This document shows, piece by piece, positions 1 through 6,182 of a stretch of 6,616 nucleotides of DNA. The translations under genes were made by a program, and so were the position numbers. The DNA is taken from positions 22,912-29,527 of the forward strand of contig HF988067.1 of NCBI GenBank assembly GCA_000434635.1, in the 5' to 3' direction. The DNA is from Firmicutes bacterium CAG:110 (GTDB taxonomy: Bacteria; Bacillota; Clostridia; Oscillospirales; Oscillospiraceae). Under the pieces are notes generated by a model, which saw nothing but the letters and a program-made list of their open reading frames with translations, was not told the origin of the DNA and did no database searches. Numbering within the stretch: position 1 is the stretch's first letter; every line of letters begins with the position of its first letter.

Positions 1-2
1 AG

Positions 3-1079
3 GCGGACGACGACGCCGCCACAAGGCGGTACGTCGATCGGGCAGTGACGGGCTACACGGTGCCGTCCTACTGGCAGGAGGCCGTGGATGCGGCTGCCGC
101 CAAAGTAACGGCAAAGCAGGACGCGGGCGGTATGGACTGCGTGACGTTTGCTCTGTTTTCGGATGTTCATGCCGTTCCTGACAGCACCACGCCCAATTCG
201 GGGAATACCGGCAATCTGACGGCGGCGGTGATGGACGCCTGCGGCGTTCCCTTTGCGGTCTGCTGCGGCGATGTGTGCCGCACGGACGCGGACACCGAGA
301 CTGCCGCCCGGGAAAGCATTGCTGCCGGGGCAAAAAATCTGCGTCCCATCGGCGCACGCAAGCTTTTACAGGCGCAGGGCGACCACGACGGCTCCTACGG
401 CACGGCGCAGATGAGCGCCGGGGCCATGTTCGGGGCGATTTTCCGCAGTCAGGCGGAGGACGAGCGGCGGCATTTCGGCGGGGACGGGTCTTACTTTTAT
501 GTGGATGATCCGGCGGCGAAAATGCGGCTGATCGTTCTCAATTCCTGCTGGACGGACAGTGCCCATCTGCGGACGGCGAGCTTCGGTTACGGCAACACGC
601 AGCTGAACTGGCTGGCGGATACGGCGCTTTCTTTTGCGGAGGACGGATGGTGCGTCGCGCTGTTCGCCCATGTGCCGCCAGTCGCGGCCTATTCAGCCCA
701 GATCCGGGATATGACGGTACTGCGCGGGATTCTGGCGGCATTTTTGAATAAGACCAGCTACACCGGCACCAGCGGAACGGCGGGGGCGTGGGACTATGTC
801 TCCGTTTCCTGCAATTTTACGGGGAAGCACAACGGGAAGATTGTCGGATTCTTCTGCGGCCACAGCCACGGCGACAGCATCGTCACGGACGAAACGCCTT
901 ACCCGGTCGTCACAATCGCGTCGGACGCGCACAGTCTGGCCGCGGACAGTGGGGTAACCAGAACCGTCAAGACGGTAACGGAACACGTCATCGACTTTGT
1001 GACAGTCAACCGTTCGGCAAAAACGGTAAGCCTGACCCGTCTGGGTGCGGGAGAGGACAGAAGCTACAGCTATCAATAG
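3..1079 (+). CDS. Calcineurin-like metallophosphoesterase, phage-tail-associated type (5' partial)
   Basis: The reading frame is open to the left edge, so the gene starts upstream. A GTG at 45 is in frame but has no ribosome binding site, and the codons before it (reading DDDAATRRYVDRAV) look like real protein. That segment resembles the D-A-A-T-x-x-Y-V-D motif common in phage tail and fibre proteins. Counting the GTG at 45 as residue 1, the metallophosphoesterase motifs appear in order: D40-x-H42, G75-D76, GDHD at 112-115 (GNHD in most relatives), AH at 208-209, and GHSH at 272-275. These are the usual ligands for a two-metal phosphoesterase centre, so the enzyme looks intact. I see no membrane segment in the visible part. 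The substrate cannot be told from sequence. It ends 45 nt before the rplS promoter and belongs functionally with whatever lies to the left, probably a prophage or remnant. The fold is confident; the phage origin is inference. Confidence 0.82.
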   Translation, partial: ADDDAATRRYVDRAVTGYTVPSYWQEAVDAAAAKVTAKQDAGGMDCVTFALFSDVHAVPDSTTPNSGNTGNLTAAVMDACGVPFAVCCGDVCRTDADTETAARESIAAGAKNLRPIGARKLLQAQGDHDGSYGTAQMSAGAMFGAIFRSQAEDERRHFGGDGSYFYVDDPAAKMRLIVLNSCWTDSAHLRTASFGYGNTQLNWLADTALSFAEDGWCVALFAHVPPVAAYSAQIRDMTVLRGILAAFLNKTSYTGTSGTAGAWDYVSVSCNFTGKHNGKIVGFFCGHSHGDSIVTDETPYPVVTIASDAHSLAADSGVTRTVKTVTEHVIDFVTVNRSAKTVSLTRLGAGEDRSYSYQ

Positions 1080-1092
1080 CGTTTGTTTTCCT

Positions 1093-1123
1093 CCTTATTT
1101 TCTGAATTTTTTGCAAAATAAGG
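1093..1123. repeat. AT-rich inverted repeat after the phosphoesterase gene
   Basis: CCTTATTTT (1093-1101) and AAAATAAGG (1115-1123) are perfect 9-bp inverted arms around a 13-nt loop. They lie 14 nt after the phosphoesterase stop and directly before the rplS -35 box. The stem is AT-rich and is not followed by a clear T-run, so it is at best a weak terminator. It could equally be a protein-binding dyad. Confidence 0.4.
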
Positions 1124-1124
1124 C

Positions 1125-1153
1125 TTGATTTTCAGGCGGACGTATGCTAGAAT
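1125..1153 (+). promoter_or_regulatory. Promoter of rplS
   Basis: TTGATT (-35, 1125-1130) and TAGAAT (-10, 1148-1153) are separated by exactly 17 bp, and a TG at 1145-1146 gives an extended -10. This fits a sigma-A type housekeeping promoter. Transcription would start near 1160, leaving a leader of about 73 nt. The -35 lies in the left arm of an imperfect inverted repeat: CTTGATTTTCAG at 1124-1135 pairs with CTGAAATCAAG at 1162-1172, with one base missing. Confidence 0.7.
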
Positions 1154-1159
1154 AAATCG

Positions 1160-1232
1160 GTCTGAAATCAAGGTGAGTCCTCTGCCGGCCTGTGCGCGGC
1201 ATGAACGCCTAATATTTAAGGAGGACAACAAA
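1160..1232 (+). promoter_or_regulatory. rplS 5' leader with small hairpin
   Basis: The predicted untranslated leader contains TGCCG (1183-1187) and CGGCA (1197-1201), which can form a 5-bp GC-rich stem with a 9-nt loop upstream of the ribosome binding site. A GGC/GCC pair (1198-1200 with 1207-1209) could compete with it. Many Firmicutes carry a structured L19 leader thought to serve autoregulation. I cannot tell from sequence alone whether this belongs to that family. Confidence 0.3.
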
Positions 1233-1574
1233 ATGGATTTGGTTAAGGCTCTGAACAGCCAGTACATGAAGGAGGAGCTGCCCGAAGTTAAGGTCGGCGA
1301 CACCGTTCGTGTGCATGTGCGCATCAAGGAAGGCGCTCGTGAGCGTATTCAGGTGTTCGAAGGCACCGTTATCGCCCGTAAGCACGGCGGCATCGGTGAG
1401 ACCGTCACCGTTCGCCGTATCTCCTACGGCGTGGGCTGCGAGAAGGTTTTCCCCATGCATTCTCCCAACGTTGCCATGATCGAGACCGTCCGCAAGGGCA
1501 AGGTCCGTCGGGCAAAGCTGTACTACCTGCGCGACCGCGCTGGCAAGGCTGCCAAGGTCAAGGAGAAGGTCTAA
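1233..1574 (+). CDS. rplS: 50S ribosomal protein L19
   Basis: This 113-residue protein is L19 over its whole length. L19 sits at the 30S-50S interface of the ribosome. Typical features are the VGDTVRVHVRIKEG segment near residues 22-35, RIQVFEGTVIARK near 38-50, the RRISYGVGCEKVFP region, and the basic end with RRAKLYYLRDR. The length matches the family norm (about 113-118). The start at 1233 is fixed by AAGGAGG at 1218-1224, 8 nt upstream, and by homology. The frame stays open further upstream to 1125, but that stretch covers the promoter and leader and does not look like L19. Codon choice is strongly biased (many CGT, CGC, GTT and AAG codons) and differs from the neighbours, as expected of a highly expressed gene. 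It appears monocistronic, with its own promoter and terminator. trmD, its usual upstream neighbour in many bacteria, is not visible here. Confidence 0.98.
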   Translation: MDLVKALNSQYMKEELPEVKVGDTVRVHVRIKEGARERIQVFEGTVIARKHGGIGETVTVRRISYGVGCEKVFPMHSPNVAMIETVRKGKVRRAKLYYLRDRAGKAAKVKEKV

Positions 1575-1584
1575 GCTGCAATTC

Positions 1585-1619
1585 AATAAAAAAAGAGGGC
1601 TTTGCCCTCTTTTTTTATT
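1585..1619 (+). terminator. Rho-independent terminator of rplS
   Basis: A near-perfect stem pairs 1585-1600 with 1604-1619 around a TTT loop. Its core is GAGGGC/GCCCTC, with an A-run before and a T-run after it. It begins 10 nt after the rplS stop codon. The A-tract on the left and T-tract on the right mean it could work in both directions, but no convergent gene is seen. Confidence 0.95.
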
Positions 1620-1630
1620 ACAATGCGGGG

Positions 1631-1663
1631 ATTTCCCTGCTGCCGGTGCGGCGCAGGGGAAAT
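1631..1663. repeat. GC-rich hairpin between rplS terminator and lepB promoter
   Basis: ATTTCCCTGC (1631-1640) pairs with GCAGGGGAAAT (1653-1663) with one bulged G. An inner GCCG/CGGC pair (1642-1645 with 1649-1652) closes on a 3-nt loop. It lies 11 nt after the main terminator and has no clean T-run after it. It may be a back-up terminator or a small intergenic repeat element; I cannot decide. Confidence 0.5.
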
Positions 1664-1671
1664 ATTTACAT

Positions 1672-1710
1672 TTTAGTATAGAAAACGGGCGCTTATTGTG
1701 CTATACTAAA
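1672..1710 (+). promoter_or_regulatory. lepB operon promoter inside a 10-bp inverted repeat
   Basis: TATACT at 1702-1707 with TG at 1699-1700 makes a good extended -10 box; no convincing -35 lies at 16-18 bp. Transcription would start near 1714. The -10 sits in the right arm of a perfect dyad: TTTAGTATAG (1672-1681) and CTATACTAAA (1701-1710), with 19 bp between them. Because the left arm lies upstream of the start site, it would act as DNA, not as an RNA hairpin, so an operator is a fair inference. Confidence 0.6.
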
Positions 1711-1760
1711 GGGAGATTATCCCAATGGCGTATGCCGTTTTTTATGGGAGGGACGCTGCT

Positions 1761-2360
1761 ATGGCGGAAAAGAGGAAGAAAAAGGAAGAAGAAAAGCTGG
1801 GCTGGCAGAAAAGTGTGCTGCTGTACGCCCACGATATGCTGTATCTGCTTTTGATCGTGATGCTGCTGTTTCTGCTGGTGTTCCGCATTATTGTGGTATC
1901 CGGCGGAAGTATGCGGATGACGCTGCTGGACGGGGACTACCTGCTTCTGCTGAACAACACGTTTTATCATACCCCTCAGCGGGGGGACATCGTCGTCATC
2001 AGCAAGGAGTCCTTCGACAACGGCAAGCCCATTGTCAAGCGGGTCATTGCGACGGAAGGGCAGACCGTGGACATCGATTTTGAAACCGGAGAGGTTTCCG
2101 TGGATGGCACGGTGCTGCAGGAGGACTATATCAACGCGCTGACCACCGTGGATGGCGGCGTTCATTTCCCGCTGACGGTGGCCGAGGGGTGCATTTTCGT
2201 GCTGGGGGACAACCGGGGCATTTCCAAGGACAGCCGTTACCCCGATGTGGGGCAGATCGACAAGCGGGAAGTGCTGGGCAAGGCGATTTTCCTGATGTAT
2301 CCCGGCACGGACGATGGGACGTACCCCAGAGAATTTGACAGAGTCGGAGCGATACAATGA
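1761..2360 (+). CDS. lepB: Signal peptidase I
   Basis: Type I signal peptidase removes signal peptides from exported proteins on the outer face of the membrane. The 199-residue protein has a charged cytoplasmic N-terminus (1-17), one membrane segment (about 25-46), then the catalytic domain. Family boxes are visible: SGGSM with nucleophile Ser50, KRVIA with general base Lys93, and GDN (149-151) followed by S155-x-D-S-R. The usual SMxPTL box reads SMRMTL, so the common Pro is Met53; other clostridial enzymes also vary here. I chose ATG 1761 because GGGAGGG (1746-1752) lies 8 nt upstream. ATG 1725 is in frame, adds 12 residues and has AAGGGAG upstream, but it would sit only about 11 nt from the predicted transcription start. 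It is the first gene of the operon and overlaps rbgA by 4 nt. Confidence 0.93.
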   Translation: MAEKRKKKEEEKLGWQKSVLLYAHDMLYLLLIVMLLFLLVFRIIVVSGGSMRMTLLDGDYLLLLNNTFYHTPQRGDIVVISKESFDNGKPIVKRVIATEGQTVDIDFETGEVSVDGTVLQEDYINALTTVDGGVHFPLTVAEGCIFVLGDNRGISKDSRYPDVGQIDKREVLGKAIFLMYPGTDDGTYPREFDRVGAIQ

Positions 2361-3223
2361 CAGACAACATGAACATTCAGTGGTATCCCGGCCACATGAC
2401 CAAGACCCGGCGGCAGATCGAAGCAGACCTGAAGCTGGTGGACGCGGTGTGCGAGATCGTGGATGCACGGATTCCCGTTTCCAGCCGGAATCCGGATATT
2501 GACGCCATCTGCGGCGACAAGCCCCGGATGATCGTGCTGAACCGCATGGATCTGGCTGACCCTGCTGCCACAAAGAAGTGGGCGGAGTATTTTAGGCGCA
2601 AAGGCATGGCGGTCATCGCCACGGACTGCAAATCGAAAAAGGGAATTTCCGCATTTACCCCTGCGGCACGGCTGGCCTGTGCCGAAAAGCTGGAACGGGA
2701 CGCAAAACGGGGAATGAACCGGCCCCTTCGGGTGATGGTGGTTGGAATCCCCAATGTGGGCAAATCTACCTTAATTAATCAGATTTCCGGCCGCAAAAGC
2801 GCGAAAGCGGAGAACCGCCCCGGCGTGACCCGGGGCAAGCAGTGGGTGACGGTGGACAGTGGGCTGCAGCTGCTGGACACCCCCGGCATTCTGTGGCCGA
2901 AATTTGAAGACCCGGAGGTCGGCATGATGCTGGCCTACACCGGCGCGGTCAAGGAAGGCGTCATCGACCTTGAGGAGCTGGCGTACCGCCTGATGGAGCT
3001 GCTGCACAAATTTTATCCCCAGACCCTGCTGGAGCGCTACAAGGTGGAAGCGCCGGAGGGGACGTCCGGCTGGCAGCTGCTGGAAATGGCCGCAAGGAAG
3101 CGGGGGTATCTGGTCTCCGGCGGGGAAGTGAACACCGAACGGATGGCAAAAGTCCTGCTGGATGAATTCAGAAGCGGAAAATTGGGTAATTTTACTCTGG
3201 AAATGCCGGAGGATATGGTATGA
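2357..3223 (+). CDS. rbgA: Ribosome biogenesis GTPase RbgA (YlqF)
   Basis: RbgA is a circularly permuted GTPase needed for late 50S subunit assembly. The 288-residue protein shows the permuted motif order: G4 NRMD (62-65), G5-like CKSKKG (91-96), G1 GIPNVGKST (130-138), G2 around GVT (156-158), and G3 DTPG (174-177). A C-terminal helical, probably RNA-binding, domain follows (about 205-288). The N-terminal WYPGHM carries the histidine (His13 here) that in B. subtilis RbgA (His9) is required for GTP hydrolysis. ATG 2357 overlaps the lepB stop as ATGA and has GGAG at 2346-2349, 7 nt upstream. An internal ATG at 2369 would give exactly the B. subtilis numbering but has no ribosome binding site, so 2357 is preferred. 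The 4-nt overlap suggests translational coupling with lepB. Confidence 0.96.
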   Translation: MTDNMNIQWYPGHMTKTRRQIEADLKLVDAVCEIVDARIPVSSRNPDIDAICGDKPRMIVLNRMDLADPAATKKWAEYFRRKGMAVIATDCKSKKGISAFTPAARLACAEKLERDAKRGMNRPLRVMVVGIPNVGKSTLINQISGRKSAKAENRPGVTRGKQWVTVDSGLQLLDTPGILWPKFEDPEVGMMLAYTGAVKEGVIDLEELAYRLMELLHKFYPQTLLERYKVEAPEGTSGWQLLEMAARKRGYLVSGGEVNTERMAKVLLDEFRSGKLGNFTLEMPEDMV

Positions 3224-3834
3224 GCGACGGAAAAATGTGGGAAATTGAAGATGGATTCTTTTCCGGCGGCGTAGGGACGATCTGCGGTGTGGACGAAGCC
3301 GGCCGCGGGCCATTGGCTGGTCCCGTGTACGCGGCGGCGGTGATTCTGCCGCCCCATCTGGACATCCCCGGTCTGACGGACAGCAAAAAGCTGACGGACA
3401 AAAAACGCCGGGAGCTGTTCCCAATCATTCAGGAGCAGGCGATCGCCTACGGGATCGGATTCGCCACGGAGAAGGAAATCGATGAGATCAACATTTTGCA
3501 GGCCACGTTTCTCGCCATGGAGCGGGCGCTGGGGCAGCTTGCCGTAAAGCCCGACCTCGTTCTGATCGACGGAAACCGGGAAAAGAATTTCGGGATACCG
3601 GTAAAAACCGTGGTCAAGGGGGACAGTCTCAGCGCCAATATCGCCGCGGCGTCGGTGCTTGCCAAGGTCTCCCGGGACGACTTTATGCTGGAAATGGCGA
3701 AGCAGTACCCCCAGTATGGCTTTGACATCCACAAGGGCTATCCCACACGGGCACATTACGACGCCCTCCGCGCATATGGTGCCTGTCCCATCCACCGGAT
3801 GAGCTTCCTCAAAAAGTTTTATGGGGAAAAGTAA
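3220..3834 (+). CDS. rnhB: Ribonuclease HII
   Basis: RNase HII cuts the RNA strand of RNA:DNA hybrids and starts removal of single ribonucleotides from DNA. The 204-residue protein has the full DEDD metal site: Asp25-Glu26 in VDEAGRGPLAGP, Asp117 in LIDGNR, and Asp135 in KGDSLSANIAAAS, matching Asp16, Glu17, Asp108 and Asp126 of the E. coli enzyme. The DSKKL (54-58), NILQAT (91-96) and YGFDIHKGYPT (166-176) family motifs are also present. The length is normal. GGAGG at 3208-3212 lies 7 nt before the ATG, which overlaps the rbgA stop as ATGA. rbgA-rnhB-yraN adjacency is widespread in Firmicutes. I expect a soluble, active enzyme. Confidence 0.97.
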   Translation: MSDGKMWEIEDGFFSGGVGTICGVDEAGRGPLAGPVYAAAVILPPHLDIPGLTDSKKLTDKKRRELFPIIQEQAIAYGIGFATEKEIDEINILQATFLAMERALGQLAVKPDLVLIDGNREKNFGIPVKTVVKGDSLSANIAAASVLAKVSRDDFMLEMAKQYPQYGFDIHKGYPTRAHYDALRAYGACPIHRMSFLKKFYGEK

Positions 3835-4186
3835 ACTGACAGGCGCTTGGGGTGAAGCGTTGGCGGCGGAATACCTGCGGAAAAAGCGGTATACCGTCGT
3901 GGCAAGCGGCTACCGCTGCCGGTTCGGGGAAATCGACCTCATTGTCAAAAACAAAGCCTTTTTGGTATTTGTGGAGGTAAAACTTCGGAAATCGGCGGAT
4001 TTTGCTCAGGCGATGGAGTACGTTGACGGGAGAAAGCAGGACAGAATCCGCACCACCGCCGCGCTGTATCTGTCCGAAAGTCCCACGGACTTACAGCCCC
4101 GGTTTGATGTTATTGAAATCTACGCACCGGATGGAACCCAGACGCTTCACCCGGAAATTCACCATTTGGAGGATGCCTTTCAATGA
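3821..4186 (+). CDS. yraN: UPF0102 family protein YraN (predicted endonuclease-like)
   Basis: This 121-residue protein matches the YraN family in length and pattern. The N-terminal GAWGEALAAEYL (8-19) is followed by a PD-(D/E)xK-like core: RFGEIDLIV (34-42), VEVKLR (51-56) and FDVIEI (95-100). Likely metal ligands are Glu37, Asp39, Glu52 and Lys54. The fold resembles Holliday-junction and restriction-type nucleases, but the cellular role of the family is not settled. The gene begins inside rnhB, overlapping it by 14 nt. No clear Shine-Dalgarno sequence precedes ATG 3821, so translation probably depends on ribosomes finishing rnhB. It ends in a 4-nt overlap with the dipeptidase gene. Confidence 0.92.
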   Translation: MGKSKLTGAWGEALAAEYLRKKRYTVVASGYRCRFGEIDLIVKNKAFLVFVEVKLRKSADFAQAMEYVDGRKQDRIRTTAALYLSESPTDLQPRFDVIEIYAPDGTQTLHPEIHHLEDAFQ

Positions 4187-5148
4187 ATTTTCCTGTGATC
4201 GACCTGCATTGTGATACAGTGCTTGCACTTCTGGGCGACGATATGAATCAGGCGGGCAGCCTGCGGAAGAACCGCTTCCATATCGATCTGGAGCGGGCGT
4301 CCCGGCTGGGGGGCTATGCCCAGTGCTTTGCCTGCTTCACCACGCCCTTTATGGAGAAACGTCATCATGTGTCGCCCGTCGTCGCCTTTGAGCGGGAGAT
4401 CGCCACGCTTCAGCGGGAAATGGACAAGAACAAGGATTTGATTTCCATTGCCTATTCCCCGAAGGAAATTGAAGAAAACCGGGAGAACGGAAAGATGTCC
4501 GCCATCCTGACGCTGGAAGGAACAGCGGGAATCGGATATGACCCGGAGCTGCTGAGCAGTCTCTGGCTTATCGGCTTCCGGATTTCCAGTCTCGGCTGGA
4601 ACGAAAAGAATCCCCTCACAGGCTCCCATGAGACCGGCGGCGGACTGACCGATCAGGGGCGGGCGTATGTGGAAGAAGCCCAGCGCTTGGGAATGCTGAT
4701 CGACGTCAGCCATATCAGTGACGAGGGCTTCTGGGATATTATGGATATCACCCGGGCGCCCATTGTCGCCACTCATTCCAACAGCCGCGCTGTCTGGAAC
4801 AACAGCCGCAACCTGACGGATGATATGTTCCGTGCCATCGCCCAGACCGGCGGCGTGGCCGGGTACAACGTCTGCGCGGAGTTCACCGGGGAGAAGCCTA
4901 CGCTGGATACCATGTGCGACCATATTTTCCACTTTATGGAGCTTGACCCCAGCGGAAAGCACATTGCCCTGGGCGGCGATCTGGACGGAATTACCGAAAT
5001 GCCTGCCGGGTTTGAGGGCGTTCAGAGCTGGCCTGCCCTTGCCCGGCGTCTGCTGGAGCGCGGGCTGGAGGAAGAAACGGTGGGCAACATTTTCTGGAAC
5101 AATGCCATTGGAGTGATGGAATGTGCTGTATGTGACCACGCGAAATAA
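4183..5148 (+). CDS. Peptidase family M19 (membrane dipeptidase-type) metallopeptidase
   Basis: M19 enzymes are TIM-barrel two-zinc hydrolases, related to renal dipeptidase, that cleave dipeptides. The 321-residue protein shows the expected ligand set: His9-x-Asp11 in DLHCDT, Glu112 in LTLEGT, His177 in DVSHISD, His198 in THSNSRAV, and Asp266/Asp268 in GGDLDGI. GFRISSLGWN (131-140), N-P-L (143-145) and the C-terminal GNIFWNNAIGV (301-311) are also family-like. No signal peptide or membrane segment is visible, so it is probably cytoplasmic; substrates may be dipeptides, including D-amino-acid or Cys-Gly types, but sequence cannot decide. GGAGG at 4168-4172 lies 10 nt before the ATG, which overlaps the yraN stop as ATGA. 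All catalytic positions are present, so activity is expected. Confidence 0.94.
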   Translation: MNFPVIDLHCDTVLALLGDDMNQAGSLRKNRFHIDLERASRLGGYAQCFACFTTPFMEKRHHVSPVVAFEREIATLQREMDKNKDLISIAYSPKEIEENRENGKMSAILTLEGTAGIGYDPELLSSLWLIGFRISSLGWNEKNPLTGSHETGGGLTDQGRAYVEEAQRLGMLIDVSHISDEGFWDIMDITRAPIVATHSNSRAVWNNSRNLTDDMFRAIAQTGGVAGYNVCAEFTGEKPTLDTMCDHIFHFMELDPSGKHIALGGDLDGITEMPAGFEGVQSWPALARRLLERGLEEETVGNIFWNNAIGVMECAVCDHAK

Positions 5149-6151
5149 CCGGGATGCCTACACCGCCCAGCGTGTCCTGCGGGAAAACCGGGGGCCGGAC
5201 GGCGGGCTGTACGTGCCGTTCCGGGAGCCTGTTTTCTCCCGGGAGGAAATCGACGCTCTGAAAGAGAAATCCTTTCATCAGTGCGTCGCCGAGGTGCTGA
5301 ACCGGCTGTTCAATACGAAGCTGACCCGGTGGGATGTGGAATTCTGCGTCGGGCGCTATCCCGTCCGACTGGTGAATCTGCCCCAGCGAATTATTGCCGG
5401 GGAATGCTGGCACAATCCGGAATGGACGTTTGACCATCTGGTACACATTCTCGCAGAGCAACTGCGGGGTGGCTGCCCCGGCGCCGACGGCGGCTGGGCG
5501 AAAACCGCCGTGGGGATCGCTGTGCTGTTCGGCATTTTCGGCGAGTTTGCCCGGGCGGGAATCACGGAGCACGAAAAGCACGTGGATATTTCCGTGGTGT
5601 GCGGCAATTTTGACCTGCCCATGAGCGCGTGGTACGCCCGGGCGTGGGGACTGCCCATCGGGAATATCATCTGCTGCTGCAACGAAAACGGGAATTTGTG
5701 GAACCTGATCCATCACGGACAGTTCCGCACGGATATGGTCAGTACTCCGACCGGCACGCCGGAGGCGGATGTGACCCTTCCCGCGGGACTGGAACGGCTG
5801 ATTTACGCCTGCGGCGGACTGGCGGAGGTGGACATTTATCTGGATGCCTGCCGCCGGGGCGGGATGTACTGCCCGAGAGACAGCGTGCTTTCCCGGCTGG
5901 GGGAGGGGCTGGACGTCAGCGTCGTCAGCAGCCGCCGCATGATCTCTACCATTTCCGGTATCCGCGGTTCTGCCGGGTATTTGCTGTCGCCCTATGCCGC
6001 CCTTGCTTACGCGGGACTGCTGGATTTCCGGGGCAGAACAGGGGAGAGCTGCCATGCATTGGTGCTGGCGGAGAAAAGCCCCATCTGTGACGCCGGAACG
6101 GTAGCAAATGCCCTCGGTGTTTCCGAGGACGCGCTGGAACAGTATTTGTAA
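5123..6151 (+). CDS. Threonine synthase-like protein lacking the PLP lysine (probable pseudoenzyme)
   Basis: The ends are recognisably threonine synthase (ThrC). The N-terminus has LYVTTR, then PDGGLYVP (25-32). CGNFDLPMSAWYARAWGLPI (160-179) followed by ICCCNENGN (183-191) matches the ThrC segment after the deleted region (GNFGxxxAGxxAxxxGLP...NEN). GYLLSPYAALAY (285-296) matches the C-terminal GYxxxPHxAVAY block. In the segment equivalent to FHGPTLAFKD, this protein reads W96-H-N-P-E-W-T-F-D104, so the Schiff-base Lys is Asp104 (codon GAC, 5432-5434). The SGDTG phosphate-binding loop and about 100 residues around it are absent: the chain passes from about residue 117 straight to 127-145, which aligns with the ThrC helix before the GNF block. 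It is 342 residues long against about 430-500 in true ThrC. The frame is uninterrupted, so this is not simple decay. It should not bind PLP in the normal way; its role is unknown. GTG 5123 is the start: GGAG at 5110-5113 lies 9 nt upstream and it overlaps the dipeptidase gene by 26 nt. Confidence 0.8.
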   Translation: MLYVTTRNNRDAYTAQRVLRENRGPDGGLYVPFREPVFSREEIDALKEKSFHQCVAEVLNRLFNTKLTRWDVEFCVGRYPVRLVNLPQRIIAGECWHNPEWTFDHLVHILAEQLRGGCPGADGGWAKTAVGIAVLFGIFGEFARAGITEHEKHVDISVVCGNFDLPMSAWYARAWGLPIGNIICCCNENGNLWNLIHHGQFRTDMVSTPTGTPEADVTLPAGLERLIYACGGLAEVDIYLDACRRGGMYCPRDSVLSRLGEGLDVSVVSSRRMISTISGIRGSAGYLLSPYAALAYAGLLDFRGRTGESCHALVLAEKSPICDAGTVANALGVSEDALEQYL

Positions 6152-6182
6152 CAGACAGAAATTCCCCCATTGGAGGATACAG

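Noticed and set aside
45..47. GTG as the true start of the phosphoesterase
   Set aside because: There is no Shine-Dalgarno sequence before it and the frame continues upstream with protein-like sequence to the window edge.
1125..1232. Upstream extension of the rplS reading frame to ATG 1125
   Set aside because: It would make the -35 and -10 boxes coding and adds 36 residues unlike L19; the start at 1233 has an ideal ribosome binding site.
1701..2573. Antisense frame of 290 codons opposite lepB and rbgA
   Set aside because: It crosses the lepB promoter dyad and two clear + strand genes, and its product is rich in His, Gln and Arg as expected for a shadow frame.
4180..5139. Antisense frame of 319 codons opposite the M19 dipeptidase
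   Set aside because: The + strand frame has all metal ligands of the family; the antisense product resembles nothing I recognise.
5432..5560. A frameshift or assembly error as the cause of the missing ThrC core
   Set aside because: The frame is continuous and neighbouring frames do not supply an SGDTG-like loop; the Lys position is also changed within well-aligned sequence, which a deletion alone would not explain.
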